64,000 nucleotides of DNA, from NCBI GenBank assembly GCA_028386065.3, contig JAKUCV010004254.1:87103-151102 (forward strand), read 5' to 3'. Shown piece by piece: positions 23,001 to 34,454 of the stretch. The stretch's first letter is position 1, and every line of letters starts with the position of its first letter. Below the pieces are notes generated by a model, which did not search any database, was not told the origin of the DNA, and saw only the letters and a program-made list of their open reading frames with translations. The position numbers were made by a program, and so were the translations under genes. This DNA is from Turnera subulata. Lineage: Eukaryota > Streptophyta > Magnoliopsida > Malpighiales > Passifloraceae.

Positions 23001-24016
23001 ATTTGAAAAAACTACAAGACGGGTCCTACATCTATCTACTCTTATACGTTGATGATATGTTGATAGCAGCAAAGAGCCAAATTGAAATTGACAAGTTGAA
23101 GGCTCAGTTGAGTAGAGAGTTTGAGTTGAAGGATTTGGGAGAAGCCAAGAAGATTCTCGGCATGGAGATAAGTAGAGACAGAGGGAGAGGCAAGCTTTGG
23201 CTGACACAGAAGCAGTATTTAAAGAAAGTACTACAACGCTTTGGGATGAATGAAGACTCAAAACCTGTAGGTGGTGCTCCTCATTTGAAACTTAGCAGCC
23301 AGTTATCTCCGCAGACAGATGAAGAACGAGGGTACATGGCAAAAGTTCCTTATGCTAATGTAGTCGGAAGCTTAATGTATGCAATGGTGTGTACGAGACT
23401 GGATATTTCACAAGCTGTTAGTGTTTTGAGCAGATATATGCATGACCCTGGCAGAGATCATTGGCAAGCTGTGAAATGGATTCTTCGGTATATCAAAGAT
23501 ACCGTAGACGTTGGTTTAATGTTTGAGCAGGATGAATCACTTGGTCAAGGAGTGGCTGGATATTGTGATTCTGACTATGTAGGAGATTTGGATAAGCGAA
23601 GATCGATGGCGGGCTATTTGTTCACTTTAGCAAACGCCCCAGTTAGTTGGAAGTCTACTTTACAGTCAACAGTGGATTTGTCTACAATAGAGGCAGAGTA
23701 TATGGCTATTATAGAAGCTGTGAAGGAGGCAATTTGGCTTCATGGGTTGCTAAAAGACTTGGGAGTTGGTCAGAAACAGCTTGTAGTATATTTTGATAGT
23801 CAGAGTGCTATTCATTTAGCAAAGAATCAGGTCTTTCATGCACGGATGAAGCATAATGATGTTCGCTATCATTTTGTGCGAAAAATTCACGAAGAAGAGG
23901 AGATACTTCTCCAGAAGATTTTGACTACGGAGAATCCTGCAGATATGATGACCAAGATGGTGACAAGGGCCAAGTTTAAACAATGTTTAGACTTGGTCAA
24001 TATCCTTCACATTTGA
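20037..24016 (+). pseudogene. Copia 2 gag-pol, disrupted by stops
   Basis: Gag starts at 20037. The zinc knuckle CAFCHKKGHWKKDC is near 20795. Protease ILDSGCTYHMC is near 20957. The integrase zinc-binding cysteines CEHC are near 21453 and its core includes DYVHSDVWGP, IDNGGEY and PQQNGVSERMNKTL. Reverse transcriptase LLYVDDMLIA is near 23041. RNase H STIEAEYMAI is near 23680 and the end ENPADMMTKM near 23932. The last 353 codons (22955-24013) are open, while the 5' two thirds hold about a dozen stops. Most of those stops are TAG or TGA at positions where Trp, Gln or Arg is expected. Confidence 0.92.
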
Positions 24017-24110
24017 GTTGGCGCCAGATGGCGCAAGTTGAAAGCACCGTTCTTTGTTTGTTTGAGAAGATAGAGGTTTGGTGGAACTACAAAAATACCA
24101 AGGTGGAGAT

Positions 24111-24656
24111 TGTTGAATAGTAGTGGTGTTTTGTATCCCACATCTATTAGGAAGTAAGAGTGAGGGGTTGAAAAAGGCTATAAATAAGACCCCTCACCTC
24201 CCTTTGATATCATCCCAAAATTATAGTACATTGTATCCTAACAATTGTACTAACTCTTCTCCTATTAAAAAAGCAGTGCTCCGGAGACGTAGGCAAAATT
24301 GGCCGAACTCCGTTATCAATTTTTTTGAGTGTGTTCTTTCTTTATTATTCCGCCTTTAATTTTCCGCATTTATTTATTTGTTTAGTATTCAACATTGGCC
24401 GGCTAAGCCGCCTTATCTCTTTGTTGGCTGGCAAAGCCGCCTTTGTCGGGTTAAGTTGTGAATTAAAACACTGTGCAAGTGAGTCCTGTCTAAGAGGCTG
24501 GGTTTTAAGTGAACCATAGTTCCTTCAGTCTTTCCTAGAGATTTATCTTGAAATGATAATTCTGTCTAAGGTGATAAGCTAAGCCATCTTTTCTGAGAAT
24601 TATGGAATCAGTTCAATTCACTACTTTGTGGGAAAATTACCCGAGTTTCCCCAACA
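24111..24656 (+). repeat. 3' LTR of copia 2
   Basis: It is 546 bp, colinear with the 5' LTR, and followed directly by the TCTAT target duplication. Confidence 0.93.
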
Positions 24657-26229
24657 TCTATAAGATTGGCCAAAAGATACTCTCGAAAACCAACCTCCGT
24701 TTCTTTCTCTTGGTTTTCGTGTTCAATTTGAACTTTAGTTAAAAACCCATTATCTCTTATCATTCCAAGAAAGAAAAAAAAAACACATTAAAAGAAAGAA
24801 AAAACTAAAGAACCCACAACAGCCTGGTTCAAAGTACTTTGAGATCCGTTTTCTTCCCCTTGTTCTTTGCTTTGCCTTGATAGTTATTTCACTTTCTTCC
24901 CATGAGTTGTTGGTTCTTGAACCTTTGGTAACAAATAATTGTCTCAGTGTTTATAATGTGATTTGCATGAAGTGTACCGTTTAGGTCTAATTTCGTTGTT
25001 CGTCGGGTTCACTCGAGTTTGCGGACTATAAAGTGTTAACTGAACTGGGGTAGTATTTTTTGTGAAAAACTCCAAAAAATTTTAAAAAAAGTTCTCAGGC
25101 TATCCTTACCTAATTGTGTTTAACTTTTAAAAAATTTTTAAAAAAATTCTCGGGTCTGATTTCTGCAAATAATGGATAGAATTTTACACTGGCTATGGTT
25201 AAACCCTTTAAGAGACAATGACATGTTTAACTCCTGCAAAAATTTGTTTGTATTTCTTGCCTGCTACTACTATCTATTGCGTGTCTGTTCTCAACTTTCA
25301 AGAAGGAGAAAGAAAACCCAGTAAAAAAAAGAAATTGATTTAAAATAATGTACGGTGTTTTAGGGTAAAAAGTTATTGCACATTTCTTATTTTGTGGACA
25401 GTTAGGGAGATGGTCTTTTCGGCGTCTGAGTTTTCGGTCACGTGATGTTTCCTCCCGGTAAAAAAAAAGTGTTTTCCGGTCATGTGTTAGAGGTGATGAA
25501 AGACAGGCTGGCACGATTCTTTTTTGATTGGGCTATTTTGTTCAAACACAAAGAAGTTTAATTGGGCTTTTACTCAGTTGTTTGATCCCAGAGTAATGGG
25601 CTGTTAGCCCATTTCTATTTATTAGTTGTGTTGTTGGTTTCAAAAAGCATTATTGGGCCTCACATAGTACCAGCCCGCAATGAAAATAATTGGAAGATCC
25701 AAAGGTCAGAGAAGAAAAGATTTTATTGGGTTTGGTATTCAGACTACCTGGGATTGGGAGGATTGGGCTGGGTTCTAAATTAAGAAAAATTTATTTACTT
25801 TTCTAATTTACTGTGTATTATTTAAAAAGTAAATATATATAGATATGTTTAACATATTTAAATGGTACAATTGTTCAAAATATACTCAAATATTAGATGA
25901 AGTTCACAAATAAAACTTTATTTGGGGATGATAGTTTTGAATCTCAAATTAAATAACAAGACAAATAATAAAATACGTAGCAGCAAAATTCATGAGAAAA
26001 ATACCAACTTAGGTATATTCTAATTTCTTTAGAATTTGTGCAGGCGTCCCTCATCAGTTATTTTAGCAGAAATTCATGGGAAGAAATTAACTCTCCATTT
26101 TTACCAAAGGCAAAAACTTGGGGGGAGGGAGAGGTAGGTACTTACTAACAGAACAGCGGCCTAAACATATGGCTTGGTATAGGCATGCAGGTTTTGATGA
26201 GATGACAAGGCAGTAAGTGTACCTTCGGG
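24657..26229. other. No gene seen
   Basis: AT-rich intergenic sequence. Two similar short segments near 25070 and 25130 (AAAAAATTTTAAAAAAA-type) form a local imperfect repeat. The minus-strand frame at 25227-25514 has no recognisable domain. Confidence 0.4.
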
Positions 26230-26332
26230 TTTTTTTTATACTAGTCGAGGAGAGTGAGACTCGAACCCGAGACCTCACCCCTCTTGTGCTTTTTGACACA
26301 AGAGTGCCAATGAACTATCGATTGCATGCCAT
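26230..26332 (-). mobile_element. Short tRNA-derived SINE (probable)
   Basis: On the minus strand an A-box-like TAGTTCATTGG and a B-box GGTTCGAGTCT lie in the right order. An A-rich end corresponds to the T run at about 26230. It is too short and unpaired at the ends to be a tRNA gene. I did not find a clear target duplication. Confidence 0.5.
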
Positions 26333-26752
26333 TCCCCTTGTTCATAATTCTACATCATGCAACTGTGAGTGAGCTTACCAGTCATCTTTTGTCATCAATA
26401 CCTCCACAGAACATAGCTTCCCGGGTTATGATGAGTGCATTGTCCCCTGTGACATGAACCTCATCACCGGTAACCTTTCCTTTTTATTTATCTTTTTTCT
26501 TTTTGTCATTGAATTGTTTGTTTGTCTCTTTTTTATACTACTACGTGTGATCGAATTGTTGATTGCGCTTTTTCGTTATGGGATTGAGACAATTTATTGT
26601 TTGGTTGATGCGATCTTACTTTTTGATGATGTCTGTTATGTTTCGTTTCGGGATACTTCTCAGGGAGAATATTGGTGTTCTATTTGGAAAAGAATGTTTG
26701 CATTAAGTCAAAAGAATTCTTTTTTATTTTTCCTACGCCAACTGATTACCAT

Positions 26753-26863
26753 CTAGCTAAGGCATGAAGCTAGGCCGATGAGCACATTGGTGCAACTTGA
26801 TTGGGACATGGCTTTTCCCCAAAGCATGGCCACAAGAACAGCAACTATTAGACCAATGTTCAT
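26753..26863 (-). pseudogene. Non-specific lipid-transfer protein (GPI type) N-terminal fragment
   Basis: The minus-strand ATG at 26863 opens a 36-codon frame with a signal peptide (MNIGLIVAVLVAMLWGKAM). SQSSCTNVLIGLASCLS follows and then a stop. CTNxLxxLxxCL is the start of the eight-cysteine motif of xylogen/LTPG-type lipid-transfer proteins. Only two of the eight cysteines remain, so this is a broken first exon. Confidence 0.6.
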
Positions 26864-27054
26864 CCCTCTTCAAGCCATAACTTTGTATTATATATTAATT
26901 AATTTATGGCTGGTTAGCCGGAATTGTCACAGTAGTTTAGTGAAGTGAGGAGCTAATTTATAGGGAGTGCCATTTCTCATATTTGGGTGGTAATCTTTAA
27001 AAATGAGGTTAAAATGAAATGGGAAAATGCTGCAATCTACAACGGTTTGGGGCT

Positions 27055-27319
27055 TGTTAAATCAAGCACTCAACGAGAAAGAAAAGAAATAGACACAAGA
27101 ATTTAACGAGGTTCGACCATTGATGCCTACGTCCTCGGACAAGAACAGAGAGGGTTTTTCCACTATGATGAATGATAGTACAACACAGAACCTGTTTACA
27201 TTCTCTGCATGTAAACCTGCACTTTCGACAACTTAACAATTGGGCCATAACAAATAACAAGTCTACAAGCCCAAACCATAAACTAGGTCCACCAGAATTC
27301 AAGACAACAAAAAACAACA
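27055..27319 (-). repeat. 3' LTR of copia 3 (27 bp shorter)
   Basis: It starts TGTTAAATC and ends AACA in plus orientation. Compared with the other LTR it lacks about 27 bp just inside its left end. Confidence 0.93.
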
Positions 27320-27397
27320 AATCTTTCCCTTGACTTGAATTATCTTCATCTACCAAGAAAAACAACCCTCTGCCTTGTCACAGCCCTCTTAAGGGCA

Positions 27398-30300
27398 TTA
27401 CTGCGTACTGCCTACACCAACCAAGTCTAGGCAATGCCTAAACTTGCTAACTGGAACTGCTTTGGTCATCATATATGCTGGATTATCATGTGTAGACACT
27501 TTCTTCACATCAACAACACCCTGTGATATAATATCCTGAATAAAGTGAAGTCTGACATCTATATGCTTTGTTCGCTCATGATACATCTAGTTCTTAGTAA
27601 GATGGATAACACTTTGATTGTCACAAAACACTGCAGTTTTCTTCTGTGTCAACCCCAGATCACTTACCAGACCTTGTAACCAAATAGCTTCTTTCACTGC
27701 TTCAGTGATAGCCATATACTCTGCCTCTGTAGTAGACAACGCAACAACAGCTTGCAAAGTTGCTTTCCAACTGATAGCACTACCAGAAAGACTAAAGACA
27801 TAACCTGTCAAAGACCTTCTCTTATCTAAGTCCCCTGCATAGTCTGAATCAACATAGCCAACAACCGAATTCATTAACTTGGCTTTGTCAAACGTCAAAC
27901 CAACACTAGCAGTACCTTTTAAGTATCTCAAAATCCACTTCACTGCTTGCCAATGTTCCTTTCCTGGATACGCCATGTATCTACTCACAACACTAACAGC
28001 ATGTGAAATGTCAGGACGAGTGCATACCATAGCATACATGATGCTACCTACAGCACTTGAATATGGAACAAGAGACATTTCTTCCATCTCCTCGTCCGTC
28101 TTTGGTGACATGTCTGCAGACAACTTGAAATGTGTAGCAAATGGAGTAGACACAGGTTTAGCACCTGCTAAACTAAACCTTTGGAGAACTTTCTCAACAT
28201 AGGATTGTTGACTAAGCATAAGCTTCCAACACTTCTATTCCTTGTGATTTCCATCCCCAAAATCTTCCTTGCTGCACCTAAATCCTTCATCTCAAACTCT
28301 TCACCAAGCTGCTTTTTCAATACGGTAATCTCTGGCATACTCTTAGCAGCAATGAGCATGTCATCCACATACAACAGTAAATACACCAAAGAATCATCTG
28401 CAAGCTTCTTATGATACACATAACTATCATATGTACTTCGAGTAAAGCCACTACGAACCATGAATATATCAAACCTCTTATACCACTGCCTAGGAGACTG
28501 TTTCAAACCATATAAGGACTTCTTAAGTAAGCAAACATGGTCTTCCATACCTGGAGTGATGAATCCCTCAGGTTGACGCATATAAATTTGCTCCTCCAAC
28601 TCACCATGCAAGAATGCAGTTTTTACATCTAACTGCTCTAGCTCTAAGTCATGAAGAGCCACCATAGCTAATAAGACCCTGATAGAGCTGTGTTTTACCA
28701 CTGGAGAAAATACTTCATTATAGTCTATCCCCTCCCTCTGTGTAAAACCTTTAGCTACTAACCTTGCCTTGTATCTAGGTGCTTCAACCCCCGGATTTCC
28801 TTCTTTCCTCTTGAAAACCCACTTGCAGCCTACTACCTTCTGTCCTTTCGGCAATGGAACAAGCTTCCATGTTTGATTCTTGTGAAGAGACTCAATCTCT
28901 TCACCCATAGCACCAATCCATTGATCAGCATCCGAGCTAGCAATAGCTTCTTTATAGCTATTAGGCTCCTGCACATCAATTGTTTCTGCAACTGACAATG
29001 CAAATTCTACAAGGTTTGCATAACCAACAAGATTTGCGTCAGCAACATTCGCATACTTAGCTGGTACTTTCGTTTGCCTCTTTGATCTACCTGTGGCAAT
29101 ATTATACGTTTGCTGTTGTTGTACAGGTGCATCATCAACAGCAAGATTTTGCACCTCCTCCACAACTGTATTACAAGGCTGAACTTGTGGAATATCAATC
29201 TCAAGCTCAATTTGTTCTCTGACACCGCGGTCTGTTTCTGCTATTGTCTTCTCCTTTTGACCATCCAATGAGACACATTCATTAAATTTCACATCCCTGC
29301 TAATAATCATACCTGGAGACTTGGTATCTGTACACCACAGCCTGTAACCCTTTACTCCAGATGCATATCCTAGAAATATGCATTTCTTTGCCCTCGGCTC
29401 AAGTTTACCATCCCTCACATGAGCATATGCAGGACAACCAAATACTCTTAAATTAGAGTAATCAGCAGGAAAACCAGACCATACCTCAAAAGGAGTTTTC
29501 AACTCAATAGCTGTCGATGGAGACCTGTTAACCAAATAGCAAGCTGTATTGATAGCTTCAGCCCAAAAACTTTTGCTCACACCTGAATGTGAAAGCATGC
29601 TTCGTGCTCTATCACAAAGCGTCCTGTTCATACGTTCTGCAACACCATTCTGCTGTGGTGTTCCTGCACAAGTGCGGTGCCTCACTATTCCCTCTTTGCT
29701 GCAGAAATTGTTGAACACCCTGTTGCAAAATTCCAACCCATTGTCAGTCCGAAGACGCTTAACTTTTCGCTCTGTTTGGCGCTCAACCATCGTCTTCCAT
29801 TTAACAAAAGTTGAAAATGCTTCATCTTTTGTCTTTAGAAAATACACCCACACCATCCTAGAATAATCATCAATCAAAGTCATGAAATACCTGGCACCAT
29901 TCTTAGAAGGAACTCTGTTCGGACCCCACAAGTCAGAATGTATGTAATCTAACTTGTCCTTGGTCTTGTGTTCTGCCTTCTTGCTGAACTTCACCCTAGT
30001 TTGTTTACCAACCACACAGTGTTCACAAAATTCTAGAGCTTCATTTTTATACCCATCCAGCAAGTTTTGCTTCTTCAACACAGATAATCCTTTGTCACTC
30101 ATGTGACCAAGACGCAAATGCCACAACTGAGACTTACTAAGATGACTACTCCCTGACGCAACAGCAGCTTCTCCTGAAGCCACACTACCTTGAAGAAAAT
30201 ACAATCTAGATTCCAATTTTCCTTTCATAAGTACCATGGAGCCTTTGCACACCTTTAGGATCCCATTTTCAGAATGAAACTTGTATCCTTGATCATCCAA

Positions 30301-31380
30301 TGTTGAAAGAGAAATTAAATTCCTCTTCATATGGGGAACATGCCAACACTCAATGCTTCTAATAACACCATCGAACATTTTTAACTTGATGTGACCAATC
30401 CCTTCCACTGACAAAGAATTGTTATTGCCCAAGAAGACAGTCCCACTCATTTGTTTGTATGTAGCAAACCAATGCCTGTGAGGACACATGTGAAACGTCG
30501 CACCAGAATCAAGAACCCATGAATTTTGTCCATGAATAGAACCCACAGACAAAACTTCCCCAGTATCACTGTCATCAGAATTGACGCAAGTGTCGACAAT
30601 ATTCGCAGAACTCTCATCCTTTTTCTTCCCTTTATTCTTCAACATTGGACAATCATATTTCAAGTGACCCTTCTCTCCACACTTATAACAGAATCTGTTC
30701 TTGACTAAAGACTTCGACCTAGCCTTAGATTTCTTAGAGAAATCCTTATATTGTGTTCTTCCCCTACTCACCAAACTCTCACCTTCTGATCTATTGTCTG
30801 GAAAATTCTTTGTAAGCTCCTTTGATTTCAGCGAACTACTAACATCATCCAGCTTAACACTTTCTTTCCCATACAACAATGTATCAACAAAATTCTCATA
30901 ACATGGTGGTAATGAGCATAAAAAAATCAAGGCTTGATCCTCATCATCAATAATTATGTCTATATTTTTCAAATCCATAATTATTGAATTAAAATCGTCA
31001 AGGTGATTTCTAATAGATGTACCTTCTTGCATACGGAGAGTATACAGCTTTTTCTTCAGGTAAAGCCGATATGTCAGCGATTTAACAGAATACTTGTCCT
31101 CCAATTTTTTCCATGCTTCTTTCGTAGATACTGATGACTCAATCTCGCGAAGCACTCTATCGGTGACAGACATGAAAATCGCACCCAAAGCCTTTTCCTT
31201 CTGTTCCTCCTTCACCGTATCTGTTGTACCCGCAGGACAATTCTCATCCACTGCCTTCCACAATCCTTGCAATACCAGAGAAGATCTCATTCTAATCTTC
31301 CAAAGACTAAAACTAGATCCTCCATCAAACTTCTCTATCTCATACTTTGCTGAAGAAGATGTTGAATTTGACATCTTCAA
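27398..31380 (-). pseudogene. Copia 3 gag-pol polyprotein, one frameshift and one stop
   Basis: Gag begins at 31380. An open 1070-codon frame (31380-28168) carries the gag domain, a CX2CX4HX4C zinc knuckle (CYKCGEKGHLKYDC), protease (WVLDSGATFHMC), the integrase zinc domain and core (DYIHSDLWGP, TDNGLEF, GTPQQNGVAERMN), and reverse transcriptase with LLYVDDMLIA. A frameshift near 28220 moves the rest of RT and RNase H (STTEAEYMAITEAVK) into another frame, which ends at a TAG near 27587. The final 62 codons follow. Catalytic motifs are otherwise intact. Confidence 0.95.
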
Positions 31381-31426
31381 AACCTAGATTGTGAACCAAA
31401 AACAACCCTTGCGCTCCGCTACCAAT

Positions 31427-31718
31427 TGTTAAGAGATCGTGGTTATTTCTCACAATCAATCAAGCACTCAACGAGAAAGAAAAGAAATAGACACAAGGAT
31501 TTAACGAGATTCGACCATTGATGCCTACGTCCTCGGACAAGAACAGAGAGGGTTTTTCCACTATGATGAATGATAGTACAACACAGAACCTATTTACATT
31601 CTCTGTCTGTAAACCTACACTTTCGACAGCTTAACAATTGGGCCATAACAAATAACAAGTCTACAAGCCCAAACCATAAACTAGGTCCACTAGAATTCAA
31701 GACAACAAAAAAACAACA
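31427..31718 (-). repeat. 5' LTR of copia 3
   Basis: 292 bp, TG...CA in plus orientation, flanked by GGGCT outside and the primer-binding site inside. Confidence 0.93.
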
Positions 31719-31723
31719 GGGCT

Positions 31724-31830
31724 TGACAGTACTCCATCTTCATCATTGGTGAACAGCCCTGAGGAAAATGATGGCATGCCACCTGTACCACAAGAGCACG
31801 AGGATGAATCTCCCTCTAGCATTCTCCAGG
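31724..31830 (+). pseudogene. Exon fragment split by copia 3
   Basis: Right after the target duplication the plus strand encodes LDSTPSSSLVNSPEENDG then PPVPQEHEDESPSSILQ, followed by a GTAAAT donor. Reading across the empty site, the frame stays open from the sequence just left of 27050, so the retrotransposon appears to have landed within one exon. The Ser/Pro/acidic composition gives no family. Confidence 0.4.
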
Positions 31831-32316
31831 TAAATCTTCCTTTTTGTTGATTGATGTTATGCATTAAGGAATTGTAAAATCTAAAAGATACCTGGTTATC
31901 CTTATGTATCTAGAACAGGTTATGATTTATTTTAATCTTTGTAAACACTACGAGATCAATGGGTTTATAGTGGTATTTATAAAACACTCAACGAGAGAGA
32001 TGGGATTCTCAATTTAATAAGAGTACTTTTTTTTTTTTGTCTATTCCTGAAAATTTTACTTCTAACACAAAACCAAGACCAGATGAATCGTCGCATCTAT
32101 AGAAGTTCGTTAAATGCAAGCTGGATAAAGCACATACCATTAATTCCCAAATATTTCCATCTCTATTCAGTTTTTTTGGTACGAAGGCCAAACATGCTAA
32201 ATAAATCTCGGTTTATAATCAAACAATTTTTTATATGTTTTTTTTTTTAAAAAAAAAACTCAACTAACCAGGTCATGTAAAGAATGGGGTTTATCCATAG
32301 TCAGTTTAACAAGTTT
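31831..32316. other. No gene seen
   Basis: Intron-like or intergenic AT-rich sequence with long T and A runs near 32030 and 32240. Confidence 0.35.
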
Positions 32317-32434
32317 GCCCAAATGATTCCCACTCCTGCACATATATTTCTGTTCTCATTTATCTTTTGAATTCATCATTATGTGATGTCTAGGATGATG
32401 GAAATTGGTAACTGACTCTTAGATGGATGAGAGT
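32317..32434 (+). repeat. Dispersed repeat shared with 45124-45240 (inverted)
   Basis: About 115 bp from TGCCCAAATGATTCCCACTC to TAGATGGATGA reappear almost unchanged in reverse complement at 45124-45240. It lies in the intron-like space ahead of the SNARE exon. Confidence 0.85.
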
Positions 32435-32523
32435 CGCGGACCTAGCTTGAATACAAGCATAGCAGAATTAGTGTGTTTGGTATATGTTGATTTTGAAGAT
32501 CTTAATTTCATTTCATTTTACAG

Positions 32524-32676
32524 CTTCACGGTGTGGATGATGCGATTGACAAGAGTAAGAAAGTTTTGACTGCTATGTCAAGAAGATTGAGCAGAAACAA
32601 GTGGATAGTTGGCTCAGTAATTGCCGCTCTGGTAGTGGCTATCATCTTTATCATCTTATTGAAGATTTCTCACTAA
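32524..32676 (+). pseudogene. VTI1-type v-SNARE last exon
   Basis: After a TTTACAG acceptor the plus strand encodes LHGVDDAIDKSKKVLTAMSR, RLSRNKWIVGSVIAALVVAI and a hydrophobic tail ending KISH, then a stop at 32674. This is the end of the SNARE helix and the C-terminal anchor of VTI11/12-type Qb-SNAREs, which act in Golgi-to-vacuole traffic. The upstream exons of VTI1 are not in the window. The exon is undamaged but orphaned. Confidence 0.85.
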
Positions 32677-33160
<484 letters not shown>

Positions 33161-33505
33161 TTTTCAAGAATATTTGTACTCCTTGTTTGATTAGTTCAGG
33201 AAATTGCATGAATTTTCAGTTGATCAGGTTTATTAGTACATAGCAACATATTTCCAACAGCACTTCCTTGCAGCATTTTTCAAGAACATGACCTGGTCGA
33301 GTCACGGGTGTGATTAGATGAACTTGAACACATTTTGGACCCCTGGCCCTTCCTTGTCCTTCCCGAGACTCCCAATGCTATGATACAACATATATGCCAT
33401 TCAATATGTTAGACTGGCAGTTGAACAAAATTTTATACCGACAGTTTAACTTTAAAATGGAGCAAATGCAGAAATTTTCTGAAAATGTTCTGCACCATTA
33501 ACTTA
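33161..33505. other. No gene seen
   Basis: It contains a 25-bp stretch (from about 33281, AAGAACATGACCTGGTCGAG) that recurs at about 37616. Confidence 0.4.
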
Positions 33506-34193
33506 TTATTTCCTTCATTACAACTACTTACCTAATGCCACGGCCAGGACCACACTGACCCTTCGATCCAGAGGTCAATTGGGGGTTTTCCACCCCATGG
33601 GAAATTAACCCCATAAGCAACGACAACATTTGCTACACGGCGTTATTTGTTTCCAAAACATAATCGCAAGGAAACTTTTTTTGTTTTTTTTGCCAGAAAA
33701 AAAAAAGCATCAGTGGTGTCATCATCGCCCCATCGGTCCAGGCCCCGGATAATACCGGTTACATCCTGGCATTACTCAATATCTTGAGGTTTTGAGTTAC
33801 AAAGTGATGTCTTGGTCACGCGTATGGTGCTCACTTGGGCCTCGCTTGTTGTCTCTCTGGTTTTCGGGCGACTCTCGGTTCCAACAGTGTGGAAGGCCAT
33901 ATTCGGCCACATCACACTATGGGGCTTGACTGGAAGCGCCGGGACTCGAACCCGAGTCCTAGAGATGGCAAGCTAAAGGCTTTACTAGTGGGTCACCACC
34001 CTCGATGGTTAATCGCAAGGAAACTGAAAGAATAGGAAACGACAGATGTAATTCTTGTCCGATATTAACATTAAACGACTTAAAAAAAAATGCTTACTAA
34101 ATACTAATACTAATATTTCCTAGACTTCTTACAGGAACAACCGTAACGAAGCTGTAAGAAGTATACGGACAGCTGTCACTTTAACTTTTCCGA
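33506..34193. repeat. Dispersed repeat, copy 2 (SINE-interrupted)
   Basis: It is similar to 18225-18565. The match is interrupted between 33676 and 34010 by a SINE with its target duplication. Outside the SINE the two copies align with minor differences. Confidence 0.85.
33677..34009 (-). mobile_element. tRNA-derived SINE with 16-bp target duplication
   Basis: On the minus strand a tRNA-like head contains an A-box-like TGACCCACTAG and a perfect B-box (GGTTCGAGTCC). A 250-bp body and an A-rich tail follow, seen as the T run from 33677. TAATCGCAAGGAAACT flanks it on both sides (33661-33676 and 34010-34025). The paralogous repeat at 18225 shows the site without insertion. Confidence 0.93.
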
Positions 34194-34444
34194 CAGTTTA
34201 CTTACGGCAGGCGCCGTAAGAACATTGTAATATTAGATACGCAGTTGTTTAGAGTTTTTTTTTTCCCCTATTAAAAAGGAACTGCCCTGATTTTGCTTGC
34301 ACTTCCCCATCTCCTTCTCTTCCTTTTTTACACAAAATTTTCCCATAAACAAAGCCAAAATCTTCTTTACCAATTACAGAACAAAGCGCACTCTTTCTAT
34401 CTTCTCTCTCTTCTTTCCTAAGACGCAAGCAAAATTATTATATT
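34194..34444. other. No gene seen
   Basis: T-rich flank upstream of the MULE. Confidence 0.35.
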
Positions 34445-34454
34445 CTTACTTATT

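Larger units (their letters stand above)
19421..24656 (+). mobile_element. Full-length Ty1/copia retrotransposon 2 (Tork/Tnt1-like)
   Basis: Both LTRs (19421-19964 and 24111-24656) start TGTTGAA and end AACA. The 5-bp target duplication TCTAT is perfect (19416-19420 and 24657-24661). A primer-binding site (TGGTAGCGGAGC, 19967) and a polypurine tract (AAGGTGGAGA) flank the internal region. The RT/RNase H motifs (GSLMYAMVCTRLDISQAV, SWKSTLQSTV) fit the Tork/Tnt1 branch. The structure is complete but gag-pol is disrupted by many stops. Confidence 0.95.
27055..31718 (-). mobile_element. Nearly intact Ty1/copia retrotransposon 3 (Tork/Tnt1-like)
   Basis: The element lies on the minus strand. Its 5' LTR is 31427-31718 and its 3' LTR is 27055-27319. 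The 5-bp target duplication GGGCT is perfect (27050-27054 and 31719-31723). The primer-binding site on the minus strand is TTGGTAGCGGAGCG, next to the 5' LTR, and the polypurine tract AAGGGAAAGA precedes the 3' LTR. The LTRs differ at only a few bases plus a deletion of about 27 bp near one end of the 3' LTR, suggesting recent insertion. Gag-pol has one frameshift and one stop. Confidence 0.96.

Noticed and set aside
26454..26756. 100-codon membrane protein
   Set aside because: The hydrophobic frame comes from T-rich sequence; there is no conserved motif, and an LTP fragment lies just beyond on the other strand.
33677..34009. tRNA gene (A and B boxes)
   Set aside because: The head has internal promoter boxes but is fused to a long body, ends in an A-rich tail and carries a 16-bp target duplication, so it is a SINE.
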